From positions 3,568,135 through 3,632,134 of the forward strand of contig JAJLRJ010000010.1 of assembly GCA_024195265.1 (NCBI GenBank): a DNA stretch of 64,000 nt, given 5' to 3'. The first letter of the stretch is position 1. Each line of letters starts with the position of its first letter. Made by a program: the position numbers and the translations under genes. Shown here piece by piece: positions 20,656 to 33,900 of the stretch. Under the pieces are notes generated by a model, which did no database searches, was not told where the DNA came from, and saw only the letters and a program-made list of their open reading frames with translations. The DNA is from Dendrophyllia cribrosa. Its lineage: Eukaryota; Cnidaria; Anthozoa; Scleractinia; Dendrophylliidae.

Positions 20656-21174
20656 TTGAAGTCCAAACTTGAAGTCCTAATTTCATTCAAACGTGACAAA
20701 AACATAGGCAACTTTCTAGTTACGAGCGCACTGAAATCTGACGATGTACCGGGAACTTTCAAATGCACACGCACACGATGTAACACTTGTCCTTTCATTC
20801 ACAACGCGGACAAAATAACAGGACCCAAACGATCTATTAAAATCACTGATCGTTTTACATGCACCTCCGTAAATGTTATCTACTGCATAACATGTACTTT
20901 TTGCAAAAAGATATACATTGGCGAAACAGGGAGGAGACTGGGCGACCGTTTTCGTGAACATCTCCGAGACGTTGAAAAAAATGACAAAGACGCATCCAAA
21001 CCAGTCGCGCGCCATTTTAATCTTACTAACCATTCTAAACAACACATGACAATCTGCGGCCTTTCCCTACACCAGGGTAACACAGAAAGCCGTAAAAACC
21101 TAGAACAAAAAATCATCTTTCAAATCGGCACTCTCAAACCCCACGGAATCAACGAACGCTTTTCATTCAACTAA
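20656..21174 (+). CDS. Penelope-like GIY-YIG endonuclease fragment
   Basis: The plus-strand arm of dimer 1. Real element sequence starts at about LISFKRDK (20,684); the codons before it are junction filler. It contains the Cys linker and the complete GIY-YIG domain, identical in sequence to the minus-strand copy over this range. Confidence 0.85.
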   Translation: MKSKLEVLISFKRDKNIGNFLVTSALKSDDVPGTFKCTRTRCNTCPFIHNADKITGPKRSIKITDRFTCTSVNVIYCITCTFCKKIYIGETGRRLGDRFREHLRDVEKNDKDASKPVARHFNLTNHSKQHMTICGLSLHQGNTESRKNLEQKIIFQIGTLKPHGINERFSFN

Positions 21175-21264
21175 TCTACATTTGTTTTTCACGTCACCAA
21201 ATTTCCACCAATAGCGTAGCTCCACCGCTTACTATATAAAACCACACACTACCCACAATTCCTT

Positions 21265-21313
21265 GATTCGCTCCGACGAAGGGCTAGCGCTCGAAACGTC
21301 AGCTATTTGAATC
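21265..21313 (+). ncRNA. Hammerhead-like ribozyme motif, PLE dimer 1 right arm
   Basis: Same fold as the left-arm motif, plus strand, with the same U4-to-C change. Confidence 0.55.
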
Positions 21314-21438
21314 TTTTTACGGTGGTCAATTTACCTTATCGACTCAGTCGATAAAACTAAATTCTCGTGTTTCATCCCCCCACCGACGCAGCACCACAGT
21401 TTCTCTAGAAACTAACCCCATTCATTTACCTTAAGACA

Positions 21439-22020
21439 GTCGGCACTTCGACAAAAGTGATGGAAAATTGGAGTTTAATACAAAATCAGCCCTTGCTAAA
21501 CACAATTTATAAAAACCCTCCGATCAAATCATACAGGAAGGGTAAATCCTGAAAGACATACTCGTATATATACAGCAAAAATCTGAAGGCTTTAATGCAA
21601 CGCGACCACAAAACCACGTGGGGAGTCCGCGCAGGCCTGTCTTTATCTATCTTTTCGACACACTGCCTGCTTTTCAGTTTGGTGTGACGGAGGGCCTTCG
21701 TCGTGGTCCACGCGCTGTTCTCCGATAAAGAAAGCTTTTATTTGGCTCCTTAACACTTACTCAAAAGCGGATAAATTTACCAAACTAAACTGACTGCTGC
21801 TGTTTACCGTAAACAAAGACCGAGGTTGTAATGCATTAGCCCGCGGAAATCGCGTCTCGTCCGGAAACTAAAAAACCGTGCGTTACTGCGACTTGTCATG
21901 CAAAAAAAAAAAGAATTTTGGAAGCGGGATCGGGATGGCACGACCCGAAGCAAGCGGGATGGCGGGATGAAAGAAACAAAATTGGTGGGAAGCGGGATTG
22001 GGAAACCCTATTTGAGACCC
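21439..22020. other. Intergenic, no gene recognised
   Basis: Unique-looking AT-rich sequence. Near 21,920-22,010 there is a run of GCGGGAT-type short repeats. Confidence 0.4.
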
Positions 22021-22024
22021 TCGT

Positions 22025-22480
22025 TATCTGCAATGCTGTCTCGATATTAAAACTGTTTTGATATCAATTTCTTTATTAATTAAATCAAAGGGCTCTAAGA
22101 GCCATCTCGTGAATACGAAACAACGTAACGTTAATTTTAGTTGTTCTTAGCTTGATGTTTTATGATTCTTTCTTGTTTTACCTTGTTATCGTAAATTCTT
22201 TTGTTTCTCAACTATTTGAATTGTAACGTTTCATCTTATATTTTTGAAATGTAACGTCTTTCCATTGTAATCTTATATCCTTTTGTTTCTTGGCGATTTT
22301 AATTGTAACGTTTTCCTTGTAGTCATTTTATTCCCTGAAGAAGTCAGGCCGTGCCTGACGAAATATTGGAAAGAATATACTTATAATCTTAGTTGTACGC
22401 CTTGCTTTATTAGTTCCTTTGTGTAACCTGAACCATTTGTTTACCACATCTAGTTGTGGTGGGCCGATTCTTCTGAATAC
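22025..22480 (+). repeat. Dispersed repeat R2, copy 2, with retroelement-like tail
   Basis: 22,025-22,142 matches 8,465-8,590. It continues through three TTGTAACGTTT-type blocks to CCTGAAGAAGTCAGGC, then CGTGCCTGACGAAATATTGG, an imperfect hairpin often found at retroelement ends. Element class not determined. Confidence 0.45.
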
Positions 22481-23456
22481 CTATTTTATAAATAGCACTG
22501 TTAAGTGCTTGTTTTTATTGTATGATGGAAAGAAAGTTTTCGTATTGAAAGGTTTTGAATAGTGAACCATACGCGTTTGAGAATACGAGTTTGAAAAAAC
22601 TGAGAACATTCTTCACATGTAATGCACGAGACAGTCCTGATAGGTCACCAAATTTAACGCATGAGGTCATTCAGTTCTGCCGGTGTATTTAATATGGCGT
22701 CGCTCCTAGCAACCAACTTGACTATTGATCGATCTTCAATTCCTTTTTTACCCGTGAATACGCGGTAACGGAGACAGATATGCAAATGAGCACTCACTCA
22801 CTCGCTCCTTCCATCAGCTGTAAGCTTTTGTCACGTAATGTTTTAAATTAGTTTTGTTACGAATGCATGCGTAATAAGAACAACGTGAATCCAGCTAAAA
22901 AAAAATAACTAATTTACTGTAAACGAAAATGAACAACAATAAACTTAAAGATATTTCGCATTTGGAGTCCTTTGATGAATAAACCAAATTGATGTCTTTC
23001 ATGTCTTAGCGTGACAGTACAGATACGCATTGTTTGATTGAAATAGGAGAGAACTGGACACGGTTACATGCGCTTAAGGTCAAGTGGATCTGATCTGTTT
23101 CTCAAGTGAAAATATATCCTAGCGTTTTTCTACTGAACAGAATATGTAGATGTTAAACATCGCACATATCATATCGCGGATTACTATTTTAAAAGATGTC
23201 GAGCCGTGTTTATAATTTAAAAATACCGTACATTGCGTTACGCGTTAAAAAGCTAAATTTGGCAAGAACTGCGATAACAATAACTAATTTGTTGTAAACG
23301 AATATAAACAGCAATAAACTGCGTAAAGATGTTTCGCATTTAGAGTCTTTTATTGCAAACTTAAAATCGATCTACAGACTTGAAACGGATTTTAATACGC
23401 GTTTTACCGCATATCTATGTTAAAATAATAAAATTCTACCCTTCTAGTTATCGTTA

Positions 23457-23573
23457 GCCTGAGAAAACAGACGTGGTTTCGCGGCGCCAGCACTGGGACC
23501 CCTGCGAAACGGACGTCTGAGGGGCCCCAGTGGTGGCGCCACGCTACTAAATGACGTCTGTTTTCTCAGTCTA
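23457..23573. mobile_element. Foldback element, about 0.12 kb
   Basis: Near-perfect inverted repeat: CTGAGAAAACAGACGT at the left against ACGTCTGTTTTCTCAG at the right. The similarity continues inward through GGCGCCA and CACTGGG. Almost no loop; no coding capacity. Confidence 0.7.
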
Positions 23574-23605
23574 GTTGTCGTAGGTTTTTGCGCCTTTAGT
23601 GGCGT

Positions 23606-23679
23606 GGTTCCTGTTATGGCTATCAGACAGCAATCAGACGGCTCGAGTTCAAATCTCGCGGTGAACCTTTTTTTTTTTT
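23606..23679 (+). ncRNA. Short tRNA-like sequence with T-run
   Basis: GGTTC and GTGAACC can pair as an acceptor-like stem. CGAGTTCAAATCTCG forms a T-arm with a B-box-like loop, and T12 (23,668-23,679) could end pol III transcription. At about 62 nt it is too short and lacks a clear anticodon arm. More likely a tRNA relic or SINE piece. Confidence 0.25.
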
Positions 23680-23847
23680 GCGTTCTTCAGAAGTCATTAC
23701 GTTTAATTTTATAAAAATATTGAACCGTGTCAGCATAACAGGATATTAAGCTTACCGCAATATCGCATTACGCGTTACCATTTCTTATTCATGGGTTGGC
23801 TCATAGGAGCCTTTGACTTACGTCTCATTTTATCTCTCGAATAATAA

Positions 23848-23990
23848 TAATAATAAAGTAAAACTTTATTAACGTGTCAATAAAATATCTAGCAGAGGGG
23901 AAAACCCTCAATGGGAATGCCTCGCGTGACCTGAACAACTGTGAAATGGAGGGTTTGTTTAAGATATTATATAAACATTTTTGTCGTCTG
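23848..23990 (-). mobile_element. LINE 3'-end fragment
   Basis: (AAT)n followed by AAAGTAAAACTTTATTAACG reads, on the minus strand, as a LINE 3' UTR ending in a trinucleotide tail. No reading frame remains. Confidence 0.4.
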
Positions 23991-24220
23991 CCGGGATTGT
24001 GATGTTTCTGGCTTAAAACTGTCTCGAATTGAAACTTAAAGTACCTTTCTTAAACACGAAATAATTATAGAACCCCAAGAAGAAGATATCAATTCAAGTG
24101 ACTTTTCGAAGAGAAATTCAACCATTCCGTAATCAGATTTTAGCGGCACAAGCTCTAAAACTTCTATTTTTGACAAATGAACTGAACTATTAGATATTTA
24201 GATGGTAAAGATGAAAATCC
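23991..24220 (+). repeat. Diverged copy of the 11.5-kb MITE interior
   Basis: Aligns with about 11,530-11,700, sharing AAGTACCTTT, ACACGAAAT and AGAAGATATCAA/GGAAGATATCAA blocks. It lies just upstream of GPATCH1, so this repeat contributes to its 5' flank. Confidence 0.5.
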
Positions 24221-24374
24221 AGACTGTTATTTAAAGCCCGCTTTCACTGCTCGTAGAGTTCTTGTTCGAAAAGGGGGCTCTGTGGACGAGAATGCGCCCA
24301 CTCAGGTTTTAATCAGCGGCTCTTCCCATAATATTATGCGCGTTTTTACTTCAGCAAAATCTGCAAAATCCAAG

Positions 24375-24911
24375 ATGGCGGACAGCGACGAAGAAGATAC
24401 GCTTGCAAGTTTTGGAACACCTTTTGAGCCCTTAGAAGAAAATGCTCCGCGTAAAAAGGCTGTTCCGATACATGAGCAAATTGTAACAGATACTGAAGGC
24501 AGAAGGCGATTTCATGGCGCGTTTACGGGCGGTTTTTCAGCGGGATATTTCAACTCGGTCGGAACGAAACAAGGATGGCAACCTTCCACGTTCGTTTCTT
24601 CGCGATCGAAAAAAATGGATCAAAGAGCTCAGAGACCCGAAGATTTTATGGATGATGAAGATATGGGTGAGTTTGGAATCGCCCCAAAAAGAATCGCCAC
24701 AAAAGAAGAGTTTTTGTCACACGAACGAGAGCTTCAGAATCGTAAACGGGTCGTAGCTTCGGAGGATTCACATGGAATTATTCCTGGGGAGCCCGTGTTA
24801 CAGGATCTTGTGCTGCCGGTAAAAATGTCTGTCGGTGTAACACTGTTGAAGAAAATGGGATGGAAGGAAGGGCAAGGTGTTGGACCCCGTGAGAGAAGAA
24901 CAAAGAAAAAG
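24375..24911 (+). CDS. GPATCH1: GPATCH1 exon 1
   Basis: 179 codons from ATG to AAG before GTAACT. It holds the conserved N-terminal region and most of the G-patch. The intron falls directly after the basic RRTKKK, phase 0. Confidence 0.95.
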
Positions 24912-27900
24912 GTAACTGCAATTAATTGAGGGCTTTCATAAATTATATGAATTGAATTGTAATACAGTATGAATTGTTCTATAAAGCAGGAGCAGAAGCT
25001 CATAACAGAGAGGCGATTAACTCGAGTCGTTGCTGGGGATTTTTAGAAAACGCTGGGAGCCAATCAGAATTTACTTCCTAATATGGAATTGTGAAAGAAG
25101 CCTTCTTCCACGCGCGCTCCCACAACACTTGCGCATGTTGAATTGCAGGAAAAGCTTGTATCTTGTTTCAAACAAGCTGCAACAAAAGGTCAATAATTGC
25201 TCTTTGCAGTTCTAAGACTCGACCAAAATGCCAACTTTATACTATTCAAACGGCCACTGACTCCCTTGAAGAAGAGAAGGCCGATTATGCCGAACTGGAG
25301 GAAGCGGAGAAAATGAGAAATCATATACAACGTGGAAAACTTTACCGGCAGAGCGAAAAAAAAAAACAGTTAGATTGCCTACCGTCTCAGGTTTAACTTA
25401 TACTCCACAGCGATTTGTATCTACAGCAAGATACCAACAAAAGAGTTCAAAACTTTAGGACACCTGCATCAAAGAAATATAAAAATGAAATAAAAATGCA
25501 AACAACATGTAGAGTTCTCCAAATCACTTTTACTTAAAAACAAAGACAAATAGACCCAAATACAATGTAGTTGAATGAAATAAATAACTTGTACGTATTT
25601 GAAAGGTCATTTCAGATCTTGAACAGCCAGTTTATCACAGTTAAAATTACTCAGAACAAATCGTAACTTGAAACAGAAGCTCATGATAGCTTCTGCTCGA
25701 AAACAAATAATGATAAGAAAACTTCTAAATTCCACAAGACAACCGCAATGATGAAATCGCACTCCGTGAGTTCAGAACCTAAGCGATGCCACATTTACAA
25801 ACAAAAATTTAACACAATGCAACTCAGTTGTTAAAATACAGTACCGCTCAGAGATAAGCGAACATAGCACTCGCGTTCTTAACGCTACCGCCCCTAACCC
25901 TAACGCGTTTGAATTTGCGTTCACGTTATTTTGAACGCATCCGGTGAATGCGTTTTCTTTAACGCGTTAAGCCTTTGTTATTCATAACCAACATTTCTTT
26001 TGTAATCCAAAACAAAATGCGAGCCCACCGGGACTAGTCTCTTGTTTTTTGAAACTGCCACATCGACAGTAATGCGAGAATCGAAATCCAAAACAAGGGG
26101 AACAAAATCATGACAATTACACGGCTAAACAAGCGCTCAAACAGAGCGACAAAATAAACAATTTCGAGACTCAATTCGCCTCGCGACTCCAAAAAATATA
26201 ACAGAGTTCAGCAAACAACGTCTATCGAAGCGTTTGGTGATCGCCTTGCATAAACTTTAGCGCGATCGATGGTTCACTTGGTTGCATCTTCAAACACCGT
26301 CTTCGCCGTTTACGCAAGCGATACGCTACGCTAAATTTCTTTGAAATCATGTGAATTCGATGGCCGAGTTTTGTAATTCACGAGCAAGGTAACTTATAAT
26401 TTCCCGTAAAGAGATCGATTGCGAATGTGATTGAAGTTTCGTTTACGCAAGCGGTACGCTATGACAAGCGAAAAAGATCGATTGCGATTTTGTGTTTTTT
26501 CGAGTGTTTGAAATGTTCGACGAGGGAGTTACTGATATGTCAATCATTGCAAGTTCTAGCTGTCATGTATGCAAATTGCACGTGACGATTTTTATAGCAA
26601 ACATCTAAATAGCAATTCAGCGAAGGTCAAAACAATGATCAACAAAAAGCGAACGGATTCGCACCATTTTAAACTACTTTGCAGTTGTTCTATTTTTAAA
26701 CTAGAGTTCAGCAAACACTGTCTATCGAAGCGAAGTTTGGTCGCCTTGCGCGAACGGCCTTAAGTTCGCCGGAGTTGACGAGACAACAAAAGTCCCCTTC
26801 GATCGATACAGTGTGTGACGGGCGAGCGCCGTAATTGTCACGGCAATAATAATAAAAAACATTATCTCCGGTTCTATCAGGCGCACATACGTGATTGAAA
26901 CAGCAAAATACTCCTACTTTAAGGGCGAAATCTGTGATAAAAGATTTTATGGCGCGCCGATTACTGTTGAGCTATTTCTTTGCCTGCGAAAGTTCAGAAA
27001 GATAAGCGGCCTCTATGGTAGTCGGCAAGGATCAACCAGCGGAGAGATCACAAAAGTTCGAAACATGTCGCAGATCCAGTCATCGCCGATAACCTAATGA
27101 ATATAACCTCCATATCCGTTCTAGTTAAACTGTTATGTTTTGTTTATGCGAGCTGTGCCATCGCACGTCGACATAATTTGTCTTTCGATAAACAGTGCTG
27201 CTCGGGTTATCGATTGAATGAATGAAAACCATTAGAATATGGTATGTAATGTCTTTTGAAATGTCAATTAACTTCTTTTCACAAAATATCAATGGCAGTG
27301 AACAATAACCAAACTCATACATACTAATGCCTTAACTTTAACGCACTATTTTGCGTTTGTTTAACGCAGCTGAACGCGCGAGCGCGTTAAAACCAATGCG
27401 TTCATAACGCATTCTTAACGTGAATTTTGGTTCGCTTATCTCTGAGCGGTACTGTAGTACCTTAAATTATTTCTCAAATCATCAGAACTTTCTCTTACGA
27501 AATTATAAATTCGGAAAACAAGAAGGCTCGAGAGCTAAATAAACATGTTTAAAACTAACTGATTTGGTATGCTCATTTCCTCTCAAAAATCGCTTTGAAA
27601 AACAATTATAGTTTATACAAAGAAAACCACGGTAAGGATGGGTTGACAAAGTCGGTAAAAGTTTTAAAAAGTGTTGGCTGTTTAAAATACAGCGAACTGA
27701 ATATTTATAAACACCGCGCCGCCGTTCATAAGCTTATTTCAAAATCTTTACAACAAGTTTTATTCCAACCGATTTGGGAAGAAAACCCTAAGCTCAAGTC
27801 AAACACGAAATATTGTATATTTGAGCGATAAATTATAAGCGAAAAAGGAGAGTAAAAACACCTTTGTTTTCAAAATAAAACGGAAAAACACATGGCATTG

Positions 27901-30900
27901 CGTACTGAATCATGAGAATTTGCTTCGCTTCTTCCGTACGCTTCTATCTGTTTGTGAAGTTAAAAACAATTCATATTTCGTTACTACCATCAAAACCTGA
28001 ATTAAACAATCTTTCTAATTTGAAACTACATTTGAACAAGTAAAATACATTACCATATTGCACATGAAATTCTTTAAAGAACCATTTTAGTGGTGATTTG
28101 GTGGAGATGAAACAAGGCTTGAAAAAGCCTGAGTTGTCCATATTTCGCGGTGTTGAGCTTTTCGCCCGGGCTTTTCGTCGTTCCTTACTCCGTCGTCACC
28201 TTCTTAGAACTACAGAAGGTGACGAACTACTGTACTAGAATATTCGATACTTTTTCCTCTTCAGTTTTGAACCTCAAAATGTGATTTGGTAGCGGCGAAA
28301 ATAGCCGTGAAAGTAAGCTGTCGATATTTCGCGAAGCCCTTGAAGTTTTCTTGCCGATTTGAGCGGCCGCGCGTACGCGCGTGGAGCTGAAAACCTCCTT
28401 CCATATAAGGGCAAAAATCAATCCGTGATTCTGATTGGTCGGTTGCAACTTCTAATAATCCTCAGCATAGTTTTGAACATATAGGGGAAGTTGCACGCTT
28501 CTACGTGATAAGCTTCTGGCAGGAGCGATTATAGAATGTAGTTCCAGTTTGGTCCACCTCATTTTTCAGAAGGAGCAACAGGGACTACTGTAAGTGGTCT
28601 GGTATTATGCATCAGTCAATACCTTTAGTGCCCATAATAATACCCCAGTCACTTCATAGCATATAAACCAGGTCACCCTGTGATGGACTAGCATCCCATC
28701 CAGGGGGAGTAGTAATACTCCTAGTCACTTCATAGTATATAAACCAGGTCACCCTGTGATGGACTAGCATCCCATCCAGGGGGGAGTAGTAATACTCCTG
28801 GTCACTTCATAGTATATAAACCAGGTCACCCTGTGATGGACTAGCATCCCATCCAGGGGGGAGTAGTAATACTCCTGGTCACTTCATAGTATATAAACCA
28901 GGTCACCCTGTGATGGACTAGCATCCCATCCAGGGGGAGTAGTAATACTCCTAGTCACTTTATAGTATATAAACCAGGTCACCCTGTGATGGACTAGCAT
29001 CCCATCCAGGGGGAGTAGTAATACTCCTAGTCACTTTATAGTATATAAACCAGGTCACCCTGTGATGGACTAGCATCCCATCCAGGGGGAGTAGTAATAC
29101 TTCTAGTCACTTCATAGTATATAAACCAGGTCACCCTGTGATGGACTAGCATCCCATCCAGGGGGAGTAGTAATACTCCTAGTCACTTCATAGTATATAA
29201 ACCAGGTCACCCTGTGATGGACTAGCATCCCATCCAGGGGGGAGTAGTAATACTCCTAGTCACTTTATAGTATATAAACCAGGTCACCCTGTGATGGACT
29301 AGCATCCCATCCAGGGGGGAGTAGTAATACTCCTGGTCACTTCATAGTATATAAACCAGGTCACCCTGTGATGGACTAGCATCCCATCCAGGGGGAGTAG
29401 TAATACTCCTAGTCACTTTATAGTATATAAACCAGGTCACCCTGTGATGGACTAGCATCCCATCCAGGGGGAGTAGTAATACTCCTAGTCACTTTATAGT
29501 ATATAAACCAGGTCACCCTGTGATGGACTAGCATCCCATCCAGGGGGAGTAGTAATACTTCTAGTCACTTCATAGTATATAAACCAGGTCACCCTGTGAT
29601 GGACTAGCATCCCATCCAGGGGGAGTAGTAATACTCCTAGTCACTTTATAGTATATAAACCAGGTCACCCTGTGATGGACTAGCATCCCATCCAGGGGAG
29701 AGTAGTAATACTCCTAGTCACTTTATAGTATATAAACCAGGTCACCCTGTGATGGACTAGCATCCCATCCAGGGGGAGTAGTAATACTCCTAGTCACTTT
29801 ATAGTATATAAACCAGGTCACCCTGTGATGGACTAGCATCCCATCCAGGGGAGAGTAGTAATACTCCTAGTCACTTTATAGTATATAAACCAGGTCACCC
29901 TGTGATGGACTAGCATCCCATCCAGGGGGGAGTAGTAATACTCCTAGTCACTTTATAGTATATAAACCAGGTCACCCTGTGATGGACTAGCATCCCATCC
30001 AGGGGGGAGTAGTAATACTCCTGGTCACTTCATAGTATATAAGCCAGGTCACCCTGTGATGGACTAGCATCCCATCCAGGGGGAGTAGTAATACTCCTAG
30101 TCACTTTATAGTATATAAACCAGGTCACCCTGTGATGGACTAGCATCCCATCCAGGGGGAGTAGTAATACTTCTAGTCACTTCATAGTATATAAACCAGG
30201 TCACCCTGTGATGGACTAGCATCCCATCCAGGGGGAGTAGTAATACTCCTAGTCACTTTATAGTATATAAACCAGGTCACCCTGTGATGGACTAGCATCC
30301 CATCCAGGGGGAGTAGTAATACTCCTAGTCACTTTATAGTATATAAACCAGGTCACCCTGTGATGGACTAGCATCCCATCCAGGGGAGAGTAGTAATACT
30401 CCTAGTCACTTTATAGTATATAAACCAGGTCACCCTGTGATGGACTAGCATCCCATCCAGGGGGAGTAGTAATACTCCTAGTCACTTTATAGTATATAAA
30501 CCAGGTCACCCTGTGATGGACTAGCATCCCATCCAGGGGAGAGTAGTAATACTCCTAGTCACTTTATAGTATATAAACCAGGTCACCCTGTGATGGACTA
30601 GCATCCCATCCAGGGGGGAGTAGTAATACTCCTAGTCACTTTATAGTATATAAACCAGGTCACCCTGTGATGGACTAGCATCCCATCCAGGGGGGAGTAG
30701 TAATACTCCTAGTCACTTCATAGTATATAAACCAGGTCACCCTGTGATGGACTAGCATCCCATCCAGGGGAGAGTAGTAATACTCCTGGTCACTTTATAG
30801 TATATAAACCAGGTCACCCTGTGATGGACTAGCATCCCATCCAGGGGGGAGTAGTAATACTCCTAGTCACTTCATAGTATATAAACCAGGTCACCCTGTG

Positions 30901-33900
30901 ATGGACTAGCATCCCATCCAGGAGGGAGTAGTAATACTCCTAGTCACTTCATAGTATATAAACCAAGTCACCCTGTGATGGACTAGCATCCCATCCAGGG
31001 GAGAGTAGTAATACTCCTGGTCACTTCATAGTATATAAACCAGGTCACCCTGTGATGGACTAGCATCCCATCCAGGGGGAGTAGTAATACTCCTGGTCAC
31101 TTCATAGTATATAAACCAAGTCACCCTGTGATGGACTAGCATCCCATCCAGGGGAGAGTAGTAATACTCCTAGTCACTTCATAGTATATAAACCAGGTCA
31201 CCCTGTGATGGACTAGCATCCCATCCAGGGGAGAGTAGTAATACTCCTAGTCACTTCATAGTATATAAACCAGGTCACCCTGTGATGGACTAGCATCCCA
31301 TCCAGGGGAGAGTAGTAATACTCCTGGTCACTTCATAGTATATAAACCAAGTCACCCTGTGATGGACTAGCATCCCATCCAGGGGAGAGTAGTAATACTC
31401 CTAGTCACTTCATAGTATATAAACCAGATTACCCTGTGATGGACTAGCATCCCATCCAGGGGGAGTAGTAATACTCCTAGTCACTTCATAGTATATAAAC
31501 CAAGTCACCCTGTGATGGACTAGCATCCCATCCAGGGGAGAGTAGTAATACTCCTAGTCACTTCATAGTATATAAACCAGGTCACCCTGTGATGGACTAG
31601 CATCCCATCCAGGGGAGAGTAGTAATACTCCTAGTCACTTCATAGTATATAAACCAGGTCACCCTGTGATGGACTAGAATCCCATCCAGGGGAGAGTAGT
31701 AATACTCCTAGTCACTTTATAGTATATAAACCAAGTCACCCTGTGATGGACTAGCATCCCATCCAGGGGAGAGTAGTAATACTCCTAGTCACTTCATAGT
31801 ATATAAACCAGGTCACCCTGTGATGGACTAGCATCCCATCCAGGGGGGAGTAGTAATACTCCTGGTCACTTCATAGTATATAAACCAAGTCACCCTGTGA
31901 TGGACTAGCATCCCATCCAGGAGGGAGTAGTAATACTCCTAGTCACTTCATAGCATATAAACCAAGTCACCCTGTGATGGACTAGCATCCCATCCAGGGG
32001 AGAGTAGTAATACTCCTGGTCACTTCATAGTATATAAACCAGGTCACCCTGTGATGGACTAGCATCCCATCCAGGGGGGAGTAGTAATACTCCTAGTCAC
32101 TTCATAGCATATAAACCAAGTCACCCTGTGATGGACTAGCATCCCATCCAGGGGAGAGTAGTAATACTCCTAGTCACTTCATAGCATATAAACCAAGTCA
32201 CCCTGTGATGGACTAGCATCCCATCCAGGGGGGAGTAGTAATACTCCTAGTCACTTCATAGTATATAAACCAAGTCACCCTGTGATGGACTAGCATCCCA
32301 TCCAGGGGGGAGTAGTAATACTCCTAGTCACTTCATAGCATATAAACCAAGTCACCCTGTGATGGACTAGCATCCCATCCAGGGGGGAGTAGTAATACTC
32401 CTAGTCACTTCATAGTATATAAACCAGGTCACCCTGTGATGGACTAGCATCCCATCCAGGGGGAGTAGTAATACTCCTGGTCACTTCATAGTATATAAAC
32501 CAAGTCACCCTGTGATGGACTAGCATCCCATCCAGGAGGGAGTAGTAATACTCCTGGTCACTTCATAGTATATAAACCAAGTCACCCTGTGATGGACTAG
32601 CATCCCATCCAGGAGGGAGTAGTAATACTCCTGGTCACTTCATAGTATATAAACCAAGTCACCCTGTGATGGACTAGCATCCCATCCAGGAGGGAGTAGT
32701 AATACTCCTGGTCACTTCATAGTATATAAACCAGGTCACCCTGTGATGGACTAGCATCCCATCCAGGGGGGAGTAGTAATACTCCTGGTCACTTCATAGT
32801 ATATAAACCAAGTCACCCTGTGATGGACTAGCATCCCATCCAGGGGGGAGTAGTAATACTCCTAGTCACTTCATAGTATATAAACCAAGTCACCCTGTGA
32901 TGGACTAGCATCCCATCCAGGGGGGAGTAGTAATACTCCTAGTCACTTCATAGTATATAAACCAAGTCACCCTGTGATGGACTAGCATCCCATCCAGGGG
33001 GGAGTAGTAATACTCCTAGTCACTTCATAGTATATAAACCAAGTCACCCTGTGATGGACTAGCATCCCATCCAGGGGAGAGTAGTAATACTCCTAGTCAC
33101 TTCATAGTATATAAACCAAGTCACCCTGTGATGGACTAGCATCCCATCCAGGGGAGAGTAGTAATACTCCTAGTCACTTCATAGTATATAAACCAAGTCA
33201 CCCTGTGATGGACTAGCATCCCATCCAGGGGAGAGTAGTAATACTCCTAGTCACTTCATAGTATATAAACCAAGTCACCCTGTGATGGACTAGCATCCCA
33301 TCCAGGGGAGAGTAGTAATACTCCTGGTCACTTCATAGTATATAAACCAAGTCACCCTGTGATGGACTAGCATCCCATCCAGGGGAGAGTAGTAATACTC
33401 CTAGTCACTTCATAGTATATAAACCAAGTCACCCTGTGATGGACTAGCATCCCATCCAGGGGAGAGTAGTAATACTCCTGGTCACTTCATAGTATATAAA
33501 CCAAGTCACCCTGTGATGGACTAGCATCCCATCCAGGGGAGAGTAGTAATACTCCTGGTCACTTCATAGTATATAAACCAAGTCACCCTGTGATGGACTA
33601 GCATCCCATCCAGGGGAGAGTAGTAATACTCCTGGTCACTTCATAGTATATAAACCAAGTCACCCTGTGATGGACTAGCATCCCATCCAGGGGAGAGTAG
33701 TAATACTCCTGGTCACTTCATAGTATATAAACCAAGTCACCCTGTGATGGACTAGCATCCCATCCAGGGGAGAGTAGTAATACTCCTAGTCACATCATAG
33801 TATATAAACCAAGTCACCCTGTGATGGACTAGCATCCCATCCAGGGGAGAGTAGTAATACTCCTGGTCACTTCATAGTATATAAACCAAGTCACCCTGTG

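Larger units (their letters stand above)
19158..21424. mobile_element. Penelope-like retroelement, head-to-head inverted dimer 1
   Basis: Two 5'-truncated copies point outward: 19,158 to about 20,680 on the minus strand, and about 20,684 to 21,424 on the plus strand. The unit as a whole is flanked by a 14-bp duplication TTTACCTTAAGACA (19,144-19,157 and 21,425-21,438), so both arms went in as one event. The arms are nearly identical where they overlap. The junction carries a short filler repeating CTTGAAGTCC. Both outer ends carry the palindrome TTATCGACTCAGTCGATAA and a hammerhead-like motif. Confidence 0.85.

Noticed and set aside
25163..25396. Host gene exon
   Set aside because: The charged helix-like stretch is suggestive, but there is no family match, no clear splice sites and a broken upstream frame.
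27595..27831. LINE or host ORF of 78 codons
   Set aside because: No RT, endonuclease or other motif can be pointed to.
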